Source: Synchiropus splendidus (Eukaryota > Chordata > Actinopteri > Syngnathiformes > Callionymidae). From it: DNA of 64,000 nt. A program made the translations under genes and the position numbers. Below the pieces are notes generated by a model that ran no database searches, was not told the origin of the DNA, and saw only the letters and a program-made list of their open reading frames with translations. Every line of letters begins with the position of its first letter. Positions within the stretch are counted from its first letter, which is position 1. The stretch spans positions 12,598,001-12,662,000 of the forward strand of contig NC_071340.1 of assembly GCF_027744825.2 (NCBI RefSeq), given 5' to 3'. Shown piece by piece: positions 40,101 through 52,100 of this stretch.

Positions 40101-43100
40101 CAACTGCGCACTGCTGATACGATTTGAAACAAAACTGAATACTGAATTGAATATAAATTACCGCAATTTCTGGACTACGGCGCTTCTTACCCATCTGCAT
40201 TTCCCACCATTCCTGCGGTGCAGCGGTGCTTAAGGTCACCGCTACATACACAACTGAATGAACAGTTCAACAGTTCAGCAGTGAACTATTGGCTGGCAGA
40301 TGTTTAAAAGCTGATTTCTCTTAAAGTCGCTCGTGGTCGGTCAAAATGTCCATATGCACTGAGCCAATTGGGGCGGAGGAGAGAGAATCGTTGCAGTGCA
40401 GGTTTGAGATGACATTACACGGAGAATACACACAAGTCAGGTGAGGAAATGACCTGTGTAGTCAGTGAAAGAAACCTGTTCCTTGTTCATTTTACCCTGA
40501 TCCACTCAGGCACACTGTTCCATTACAAGCAGTCACAGAGGCAGAAGCCTCAAGTGGACAAAATTCAGTCTCACAAGATTCATGAGCCTTATCAGTCAGT
40601 TTGAGAAAGGATAAATGTTTGTAAAAGTTGCTTGAAGTTCCTTGATATCCAGCGGGTATTTAGTTTACTCATTGTATTGGAAGATTCTTGATGTAATATA
40701 TTGTGAATATACTACATAAGTAATATGTAAAGATTCTATACAATTCAAAGACAATTGAAAGGCTTTTATTTCTACCTTTTTGTTTTTACATTTCACACAT
40801 GTTCCATTCCTCAATGTGTGAAAATTGTAAATGTTTTTTAATATATATTCTTTAAAGGCTTATAACCTATTACAGCTGTCACCACAGCCGACAACGACAG
40901 GTCGCTCACAGTGGTCCAGGTGACCACTCAGTGAGTTTGAGTTTGCTCAGACAAAATTAGAGGGAACATTGCTCATGGTTATAAACATTTTTATTGTCTC
41001 CAATTCAGTGAATATCAAAACGTTCCCCTCTGATTCATTGTTTCTCTGTTGCGTCTTTATAGGCTGCGTTCTACTTGTTTTGTTTTCTTTTTTTTGCGGG
41101 GATGAGGGAAATGCTCCGCCACCTGTTCCAAAAAACCCAGTTCAACCAATGAGGTGTCACCACCTCTGTTCTGGAGTAACCCACATGACAAGAGAAGAAA
41201 TGTGTAATTCATGATTTCTTTTTTTCTGTGTTCAAATTGAACAGATCGTCTCAGTCCTCCATTAGACATCCAGTTGGAGACAGTCAACTGCACGGCTTTT
41301 CGAGTCCGATGGAAGATGCCCCGACGTCACGTAAGCACCATCACCGGATACAAGGTACTTAATGAACACATGCATCGTTTCTGTGTCGACTTTGCAAGCT
41401 GTCCGTTTAACAACAAGTTCAACAGCTCACAATTAAATGTATTTTGAGTCTCTATTGTTGACTGTCTGGTGCTGGTGCAGTGAAAAATCAAAGCAAAACT
41501 GCCAGGCTTTTCTCTCTTAAAGACAATGGTTCTTTTCACAGTGAGAATCAAAGTACAAGGTTTCCAGCTCGGACTCCAAGAAAAAGCCTAATATAAACCA
41601 GGTTTCAACATTTTGCTGTGGGAGCTGTCGAAAACTATCGCTTTATGTAGTTTTAAAACTGCCTGTCCACCACGCCAACCTTGAGGGCCAAATTGATATT
41701 TGTGTTCTGATGGAAGCTCATAAAGGTCTGATTTATACTTTCACCAGGGCTGAAGCTTTCTGGGTGACAGTCACAAATCTTTCCATCCATTAGACTGAAT
41801 GTGCTTGAAACAGCACTAGTCGGGTCTCTGTAGTGTCTCGGGCTCATGCAACTCTAAAGTTTGATTTGAATAAACCCTTCACAGTCTGGATCAGTTGGAA
41901 AAGTGTGCACTGTGCTCTGGACCATATGTCCTCTCTAAGAGGATTACTCCTTGCTTCCCCACTACTCACAGATAGATCAGTGCTTTCATGTATCCAATCA
42001 ATTCTAAAGTCCATTATTAATCTGGTTTCCTCTTATCATTTCTTGTTTGGATCTTGTTTACGCTCATCCATGGGTGTCTGACTTCAGAGAACGTTTTGTA
42101 TGTTGTCTGTAATCTTCATTTCCAGTCCTACCAAGTTTGATCCGAGTAACTGATCCGCTAAAGTCTATTGCAGTCATTTGATAAGTGGTACAGTGGTGCC
42201 TCGGTTCTCCACCACAGTTCGTTCTAGATGGCCGTTCGAGAAGCGATTTGTTTGAAATCTGAATCGATTTTTCCCATGACAATGAATGGAAAACGAACTA
42301 ATGCGTTCCAAGCCTTAAAATAGTCTTTTGTAGGAGTGAATGTAGAGTGTCTGCTGCAGGTGCGCTGTTCCTCTATGTGTGTGGCCGCTGCATGTGGGAG
42401 GGGTTGCTGAGTGAGTGACGTCTCTCCAGAAGTGAAGAGGTGCCCGGTGCGTGTCCAGCTCTGAATGTGCGCTTCTGTGCAGTTTGGCTGTGACAAAGTC
42501 ATAAACCAAGTCACGCTCTGTCCCAGACTCGCCTCATCCCTGTCTCCAGCCGACAACAGGACGTCAAACCCTGGAGTGAGCGCTCCAGCCTCGGAGGTGT
42601 CGAGGTTTTACACCTCAATATGAAGAAAAAACAGTCAGTAAATGGACCTAATGGGACACGTCTTCATAAAGAGGCTGCGTTATACACAATAACAAAGCGC
42701 GTCATGGGTCAGCTGATGTGTTTTTTCCGGCTTTTTTTAGGGGGCGTTTGTTCGAACTCCGATTTGTTTGTAGTCCGGGACGTTCTAAAACTGAGGTACC
42801 ACTGTACTGTAATGGAAACATGCGGTCCCTAGTGGTGAGAAGAATAAATTACATCTGATAGCCGCATGTTGGTGAAACAGGGAATTAAATTAGTGACTAT
42901 GTGATCATTAGTAAGTGTTGCTCATCAAAAGTAGCAGCCGGGTGATTTATCGGCTACATTTATGAACACTCTCATTTGATTTTGTTTCGATGAAACTGGC
43001 TAAATTTGAACACATTTGAATGTGTTTCAGGTGTTTTACACAGAGGTAAAGAACAGTCGAACAGCAGGCACCGCCTCCTTGTTGGAGGTTCCACTCAGCT

Positions 43101-46100
43101 TGGACATGCTGACAACTGTGAGTTTTGATTCTTCTTTTAGATGCTTACATTGAACATATGAAACACACACATATGAAATTTGATGTCTGTTTTTTTTCAT
43201 CTTCCCATTCATTTCGTGTACTCTTGTCTTCCCTAGAACTGTCTGAACATTTTTACTTTTATTTCCTCACAGGGACAATTTGATGGACAAGCGGGCTTTG
43301 TAAGTCAATTTCTTACAGATAATAGTAAACACCCTCTCCTTGCCTTGTATTTGATTTGCCTCTTATCATTTCCAACATATGTGAACGACACTTTCAGGGT
43401 TCTGAGAGGTTTTCCATCACTAATGTACCCTTGTTCTTTTGTCCCTCCACTTTATTTTCAACATTGTTCACGCTCCTTCATTCTCCTCATCTTGTTCCAC
43501 TGACTCTCCTTCCTTTTTGCCACATGTCGTTGTAAGGATGTGGATATTGGTAAATTAAAGGTCAACACCAAATACAGAGTGAGTGTGGGCGCCTACGGTT
43601 GGGCTGGCGAAGGCCGACCTAGCATGCCGAGAGATGTCAGCACCGCCGCACATGGTAAGACTGTGAGAATAAAAGCATTTACTTATCAGGCTTTCATTTC
43701 CCCTCTCAAATGCACTTTCGCTATGATTTGCCTGAAAAGAGTTTCTTCCTCCGTTCTTAGAAATGTGCATGTCCCCTTCACCCCCCACTCAACCTGTCGT
43801 CATGGCAATCTCCGACACCGAACTCGCATTGTCATGGCAGCAAGGAGAGAGTGAGGGAAGTTCACCTGTCCTCCACTTCCTGGTTGCTTATATCAGGTCA
43901 GTATTAACTGACTCGGGGAAATAATTTATCCAAGTTTCTCTGAGTTTGCTGTGGGAGGTGTGCAATGTGTATAAAGGGGTGTTAAACTGATCCGACTCTG
44001 CCAGCACATATAGGTTAACCAGTCAGGTGTCAGGTGAAACAAGCAACACCTGACATTCAACCGATTACAGGCTTCAGTAGGAAAAAAAGGCAATGTGTCA
44101 CTCTTCGCCACCGCTGCCGAATAGTGGCGTGTGACACGATCAAACACCGTGCAGTGCAGCCTGAACGATCATTTATACTTGTCATGAACAACGCGGTGTG
44201 ACAGAATGTGTTTTTTTTTAAATACAAGTGCCGAGAAAATTCTGGCAACACAATCCTCCACTTTCATCGGTGACAGCACCGACTCTGCGGCTCACTGCCC
44301 GGTTGGTTGGTGACTGAACAGGAGCGGTTCAACACAAGTGGAAATGAGTTACACTTTCCGACCCGGGTGTCACACTTTTCCTCTTTATCGGATCACTTCT
44401 TTGTCGGCCATGGTGTCTAGGCCCCGGTTCTGACCGTTATCATGGCGGCGCATCAGTGCTATGTGTGATCCAAAGTCTGCATACAGCATTGTCAACCAAA
44501 CTATCTACAGCCTTCTTTTTACTTTATATTTATATTATATACAGACAGGGGTTGGACAGAATAATGGAAACACCTTGAAGCTAAAAAAAAAAGCTTTAAG
44601 GTGTTTACATTATTCTGTCCAACCCGTGTATTATTTTTTTATATTATTATTATTATTGTTTGAAAAGTAAATTCTTTCAATTTCAATTCAGTGCATCCCA
44701 ACCACCATCTCACCTGGTTTGTATGATGGTGTGCTCTTGAATGGTTGGAACAGAAGCCTGTAGCCACTGTAGTCCTTTGAGGACCAGTTTGACACCCCTG
44801 GCGTATGAGGTCACCAGCACATCATGACTGACTATTTAATCCCTATACGACTGTTTGATCTTGAAAAACTGCTGTAGATCTTCTAGAATTTCTAGATGAA
44901 GTCAGTAGGCCCTCTGGATTCTGTGACATGAGGAACTCATTTCTGCGTTTTGCAGATCATGTGTTGTTGTTGGCTCCATCAAGTTGAGACTTCAAATTGC
45001 TCTGAAAAGGTCAAGTCAAGTGGGATGAGGACCATAGTTCCGAGCCTAAATAAATCCAAAACAACTCTGCAGAGAGATATAATGTGCGTGGACATTGTGT
45101 CTCTCTGTTGAGGTGGGACTTTATGCATCTCATTTTCTCAGCAGCAAAAGTGAACTCTTATAAAGCGACACACTGAGGCAATTGGACGTGAGTCTATTGT
45201 GAGTGGGGGATAATAGAAGAGGAAGCTGAGACTTAGAAAATGAAAATGAAGCTGTCAGAAACCAAAAGCAATCTTTTGAAGATGTTAATTGTTTATTCAT
45301 ACACTTCATCATCACTAAACAAAAGAACTCTGAGGAATGTGATTTGCAAAAAGCATCTTTTTAGGGACTGATGATGTGATGAAGTTAGGGAGACCAGCCA
45401 CTTGGACAGGTGGAGGGGAGCAACATGGGGTCGGTTGGAGATGGTGATACAAATGTGAGGTCATGGAGAAAATAGGTGTGACTCGGGAGGATGTTGTTGG
45501 TGTTAAAGTGGTTGAGGCTAAAACATACAAGTCTGTTGAGAAGTGTCTGCAGTAGAAAAGTAAAGTAAGAAAATCCGGTAAACTCCGAAGGGACTTTATC
45601 GTAGTGAATGACAGAGTAATAACCTTAGGAGGAGTTCTCAGACACAACTGGGAACTGAAGAAAAAGCCTAAAATAAAGACGCTGAAGATAATAAAACTAA
45701 AAGGGAGAAAAAAAGTTTGCATGAATGGCAAGCAAAACGAAATCAGTAGTTCAGATTCCGTGGAGCTGCTGCTTCGTGCACCCGGGTTCACCCGCTCGTC
45801 ACAACATGCTCTGAACAAAGCCGATGAGAAACTGTCACTTCCTGCCACAGTGCCTTTTGCAAAATCACTGCTTTTACAGTGTTTTGTTTTCATACAAGAG
45901 TGTTCTTCGTGGCCATTTTTCCTACATCAACTAAAAAAAGAGCAGTATGGCAATAAATATTTATTCTGTTGTTGTTGTCGACACATTTGGATGGTTGGTT
46001 TTTGAAATTTTTGTCACCCGCAGGCCAGAGATGGACACAGAGTGGACATACATCCGGGAGCCTATTGAGTCCAATTCTATGGTTTTGAAAGGCTTGCTGC

Positions 46101-49100
46101 CACAAACGGAGTACCAGTTTGTCATCAGAGCGGTCAATGTTCATGGAGCCAGCCCACCCAGCCACGTCAACAATCCAGTGCGCACTCTGGGTAAGAATAA
46201 ATCTGAATGCAGAGGTGGTGCCGACAAAAGTGTGGCTATTTTCACCTGCTACGTTTGCTCATGAGCTACAGCTATGTGATCTATATCAGTATTTAAACTT
46301 TTGTTTGGAGGTGAACGGTAGGGTTCTCTGACATTTAACAATACAGCGACGTTCATCCAATGGTGTTGTATTATTTGACAGCGTCGTGTTTTTCCTGACT
46401 TGTTTGTTTACTCCCTGTGTTGGTCTGGCGCATGCTCGCACAAGAAACATATCCACCCCTGATTCAAAATGGAAGTGACATGTTTGGGTATGGATCGCTG
46501 GAATGTAGGACAGCACCTGTCTGTGTGTCAGAGGGGTTTCCCCTGCAGCCTTGACATGATGGAGATGTGGAGCAATACTGCCATTCCCATGATTATTGTG
46601 ATGTTCAGCGTGGGGGAGGGGCTGCTGGCGGGATTGATATTAAAGCACACAAACACACATTGTCCCAAGAGTGTGCCACCTACAGACACGACAGATGGAT
46701 TAAAAACCGAGCATTGATGCTGACATTAATGAGCATTGAGCATGAGATTATCAGAGGCAAATATATTCCCGTTACTTCACAGATGAATGAAGTCTATTGA
46801 GTCGGTGTGACAGATAACTTGCACCGTGTTAGAAAGTCTGTTCTTGTCGAAAGTTGTGCTGTTTAATTCAAAATAGAGGCAGGCAGAAGGGCCTGAGGAG
46901 GGAGGCGTGGTTTCTCAGCAGGGAATGGAAGCTGGTTCAGTTGGAGTCTGACTGGATGAAGGACATTTAGGACCCCTCTCCTGCCCTCACTGGGAGGGCT
47001 GCGACCACGAACATGCTCCACTCCACTGCTCTTCCCAATACAGTCAAGTGTTTACGCCTGTTTTGTGGGGTGAAGCGGATTGAGGGGGATTGTTACACAA
47101 CAGCAGATTATGGGGTTTTGCTCCCCCTTCACCTCGCCGGCTCAGTATCGCAGAATTAATGTCATTAGGCTGCTCTAATAAGCCCTCTTCATCTGCCCGA
47201 TAATTCAATTTCATTTCCTCCGTCCATGGAATGCCTCTTATTGCTTCACATCTCACAACCAATAAGATTGTCAAGGGGAACAAGTGAAGGCTACTGTGCT
47301 GTGCAGTTAGACGGCTCCAGCTGTGAAGAGAGTAGTCAATGCAGCGCTCTCATTGTTTAAGCAAAATATTCATTTGAACTAGCTTTTATTTTCACCTTGA
47401 AAAAATGTGGAATCTATACAAGCAATAATAAGCAGCAGTGGGTGGGAATGAAATTGAGACATAATTCCTCATCATGCCAAAATGCAGATCAATACCCGAC
47501 ATTTTTCAACGTTTATCTGGCCAGAAAATATTTCTCGAGAGAAAGAGTGCGTTACACGTTGTCCTCACTTTGTTATTGTGTGGCTTTCCTTCTAAGCCGC
47601 CACTCTGATTGGAGGAAATACTTTTGAGTATGTGGTGCAGCAGCCTTGGTACAGAATCACAGGTAGAATGTGTGTGTCTTGAGTGAGCTGTTACCACCAC
47701 CATAACAACTTCATGCTGTCCATCCCACTTTCGTGAACATTGTAGCTGTGTGAAGGGAACATGTGACCCAGTCACCATCATCGTTTTCACTGTCATGGCT
47801 CCATAAACAGCCTAAAAATGAATAGCACTGAGCAAACGATTGCAGTTCAACAAGGGTGCAGACACCATTTGTGGCACGACAGGTAAATAAATACATTTAC
47901 TTTGATGCAGTTTCATTTTCCCCGCAGGACCTTCGGAAGTTGGCAGTGGGGATTATGGACGCTACTACACCGACATGGGGGACAAGGATGACGATGATTT
48001 TGACATTGATGATTCTGACTATGACGTCTTTATTGAAGAAGTAAGTCTGCGCTGACTTTGAAAGCGCTGTTCACAACTAGTGCGAATACGTTTGTGTCGT
48101 TGTTTGTTGCATCAGCTAAAGCCGTTCCCGGGAATCAATGAAGACAAGAGCAAGTCGCAGCTGCGTTCACGCTCTGGTCCATCGGGTCAGAACGTCGTCT
48201 ATCGCATGAACACCATCGCTCCTCCCCTTGTGACCGAGGGTGCGCCACCGTATACCACGTCCTCCGCCCGACTTGACTTCACAGATCTCATTTTTCCAAC
48301 AACATCCCAGACTCCGAAGAGCACCGTTGAGCCCACTACCATGCCGACGACCACAAGGTATGTTCTGTGAGTTGTCCATTAAATTATAAACTGAAAACTT
48401 TTCAAATAAGCTGAACAAGCCTGAAAGATAGTTCAGAGAAAAACTGTGGCTGTTTGAACAGCGCTGTTAAAATGTTTGTGTGACCTTGGATCATGATGAC
48501 CCAGTCTCCCCCAGTTGGACTGAGAAAACCTGTACATTGCAAGCGGTTGTTATTGTGTGCCGTAGTGCAGTGAATGGCTGCCAAGAAGAAAGCTTAACAG
48601 TTTTGCAGAGTACAATTGAAAAACATCTTGAGCATCCTAATTGTCACCAATTTTTCTTGTCTTGTAATTACAGTAAAAAGCCACAGACTAAAATGCGGTG
48701 TTTTCAGCCTATGACTAATTCACCATAAATAAAGTGTTCTGACACTTGACTGGGAGGTGAAGGGCCTTGTTTTCCTTCATTTGTCTATCATGGAAATGAC
48801 TCCCAGAGGAGGCTTGAGGTTTGTTTTCTTGAGGTGGATCAAAGGGAAGTTGCTGGTTGAGTCAGGTGAGGGAGGCATTTGACAGAGGGTGTCCTTCAGT
48901 TGGAGTGGGAGTTGCCACAGAAAGATGAATGTGGCGAATGTTTGGTCTCATTTCATTGTTCTTGTTGTTCACATTATCAGCACCACCTTGCCCACCACCA
49001 CCACAACAACAACCCCGGCACTATCCCAGTGGAAGGGAGATGTTCCTCGCGTGTATGACCTGAGCTGTGAGGACACCGTGTGTCCAGCTGACAGCTTCTG

Positions 49101-52100
49101 CCTCAGCGACTATGAAGGTGGTGGCTCTCGCTGCCACTGCAACCTCGGACGAAAGGGGGACTTCTGTTCTGACGGTGAGTGAATTCATGTTGGTTACCTA
49201 AAATATAAACCCTCTGAGATAACATTCTTTCTCTGCACTTCAGTGCTAAGCGTCAACTTCCCCAGGTTCTATGGCTACTCCCATATGACATTTGAACCCC
49301 TGAAAAATTCTTACCAGACGTTCCAGATCACTGTGGAGTTTAAGGTGAGCGTGTAGAGTTCAGTTCACGGGCTTTGCCAGTTTGGATCAGCCTGATGCAG
49401 CAACAGTGTTTCTCCGGCTCTAGGCGGACTCGGAGGAGGGTTTGCTGTTGTACTGCGGTGAGAACGAACATGGTCGAGGAGATTTCATATCTCTGGCTCT
49501 GGTGCGAGGGAAGTTGCACTACAGGTCAGCAGAAAGAGAAAAGCGGTGGCGTTGAAATGAGGAAAATAATCTGTGAATTATAGTTTATTATCGAGTTGGG
49601 TCTTCTCACTAGGAAAACATTTTCTTTTCACATGATGTCAGTTAGGCTTGATGAGAATTTAGAAGAGTGCATAAGGTAAAACACCATCCTCAAGTATTTT
49701 TGTTCCCACCAGGTTTAATTGTGGAACCGGAGCTGCTCAGATCATCAGTGAAAGTGCCATCGTCGTGGGTCAGTGGCACACAGTCACCATCTTCAGAGAC
49801 GGCATGAGCGGGTGGCTGCGAATGGACAATGACAACCCGATATCTGGACGTTCAGAGGTAACCTGAATACTTCCAAATGAAGATCACATTTACTGAGCGG
49901 TGTTTTTCTATGTTTGATGTCACTTGGGATTTACATGACTGTCAGTCAAGTCAGTCAATGAACAAGGAACCATGTTGTATGTGTCGCAGGGCCAGTATAC
50001 CAAGATCACATTCCGCTCCCCGCTGTATGTGGGCGGGTCACCAAGTGCGTACTGGCTAGTCCGGGCGACAGGGACGAATCGTGGCTTTGTTGGCTGCATG
50101 CAGAGTCTGACCGTCAACAACAAGGCCACAGACATCAGACCCTGGCCGCTGGGTCGAGCGCTGAGTGGAGCTGATATCGGTGAGGATGTGTTTGTCGATG
50201 AGATGACTTGAACAACAGGACGAGGACACGCTTCAGTGGCTGCTGAACCATGGTTTATCTCTTGTTTCTCCTCCTCAGGAGAGTGCAGTGACAGCGTGTG
50301 TGACCTGGTGAGATGTGCCAACGGCGGCCTCTGCTTCCCAAATCGTGCTGACGGCTTCATTTGTCTGTGCCCACTCGGTTTCCGAGGAGAACTTTGCGAA
50401 GAGAGTGAGTCAACTCTTGGTTTGTTCCTCCATCTCTGAAGACCGTCATCATAAGTCTTCCGGTAATTACGCCGCAGTTGAACAGTGACTCACTTTGTGT
50501 TTTCTTCTCCTTTCACGGCAGGCTTCTCTGTGTCCTCGCCGCTCTTCAATGAAACTGTGTTTTCCTACGCTGTGATACCGTGGCCCCAGTTCTCCCAGAG
50601 CTTCCTCTCCTTCATGGAGTTTGAGCTGACGTTTCGTCCCTCGACACCTGACGGGACTCTGCTCTACAGCGACGATGCAGACAGTGGAGACTTCCTGGCC
50701 ATCAACATGGTGGACAGATATGTGGAGTTCAGATTTGACTGTGGCTCTGGAGGAGCCGTGCTGAGGTATGATGCTCCATCTCCGCCATCTATGAATACAG
50801 ATGATCCGATTGCAAGTCTCTCATTGGCGTACTGTGGTCGACAACATGTTATGACCTGAAGCCGCCCATATATATGGTGCTAGTCATCCGAGTCACTGGT
50901 CCAAAAACGGCAACACTGATTCACGAAAGATGGAAGACAGAGTTGGGGGCGAGAGAATAATGAACAGGGTTAATTCGTTCTCTGGTTTCTGTTGTTGTTT
51001 CACTTGTGATGTGGTCTGTGGTTGTTAATCATGACGTAACCACTGCAGGAGCCAGGAGCAGATCAGCCTGGACGCCTGGCACGAACTGAGGGTGTCTCGC
51101 ACGGCCAAGAGTGGAATCCTGCAGGTGGACGACCAGAGACCCGTGGAAGGATTCACTGAGGTCTCCGCTCACACGACTCATGAGTTTCACTCGAACTGTA
51201 ATGAACCATGTGAGAGGATGGAGAAGGAACAAAGCAACCTTTTAAATTTCAAACAGCAGTCTGACAATGGAAAGTTTAAAGATGAAAAGCTGTGTTTATT
51301 GCCATTGATCGTGGGCGCTCTAATTGTACTGTATTTTTCTCCCTCCTGCTTCATCTTGTGTATTTCCATTTCCACTTTTCAACATTTTTCAAGTAGAGAA
51401 TTGACTGACGCTAGCATGAAATGAAGCGATAACAAAAGAGAGAATCGAATAACAGCCTGCTTGTGTCTGCAGGGAGCTTTCACCCAGATCAACTGCAGCT
51501 CACCTCTCTACATTGGCGGAGTGCCCCGATATGACAAGACCAAGACGACGGCAGGCGTGGTCAAGCCCTTCACTGGAATCGTTCAGAAGGTAAAGTCTTC
51601 GGCACGTGGGTCAAAGGTGTCGGGTCAACTTCATCGTCGGCCTCTCTTCAGCTCATACTCAACGACCGCACCCTTCCGATCACGTCGGGATCCGCCGGAG
51701 GAGTGAACATTGCCAACTCCCCGCATCCCTGCGTGGAGAGCCCCTGCGCCAACGGCGGGACCTGCAGGCCCAAGTGGGACGGGTACGAGTGCGACTGCCC
51801 GCTGGGGTACGATGGCAGGAACTGCCAGAAAGGTGTGTGTCTGTGTGTGTTTCATGTTGTTATCTGACTAACTTCTCTTAACATGGAGCTTTGCTTCCTC
51901 AATTCCAGAGTGTGGAAATTACTGCCTGAACAGTGAGTCTGATTCAAGCTGTAAAGGCTGCCACCTTGTGATCGTTTGGAGTAAGTGCAGTTTTCTCCCC
52001 AGCCGTCACCGAGGCCATTGAGATCCCGCAGTTCATCGGCAGAAGTTATCTCACGTATGACAGCAGAGATATTCTCAAAAGGTTGGTATTCGCAGGTGTG

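Noticed and set aside
45315..45893. 192-codon open frame on the minus strand inside egflam intron 5
   Set aside because: Low-complexity Ser/Phe/Leu translation of a purine-rich strand; no domain and no promoter or conserved start.
49920..50360. 146-codon frame antisense to egflam EGF/LamG exons
   Set aside because: It overlaps exons whose plus-strand frame matches pikachurin; shadow frame.
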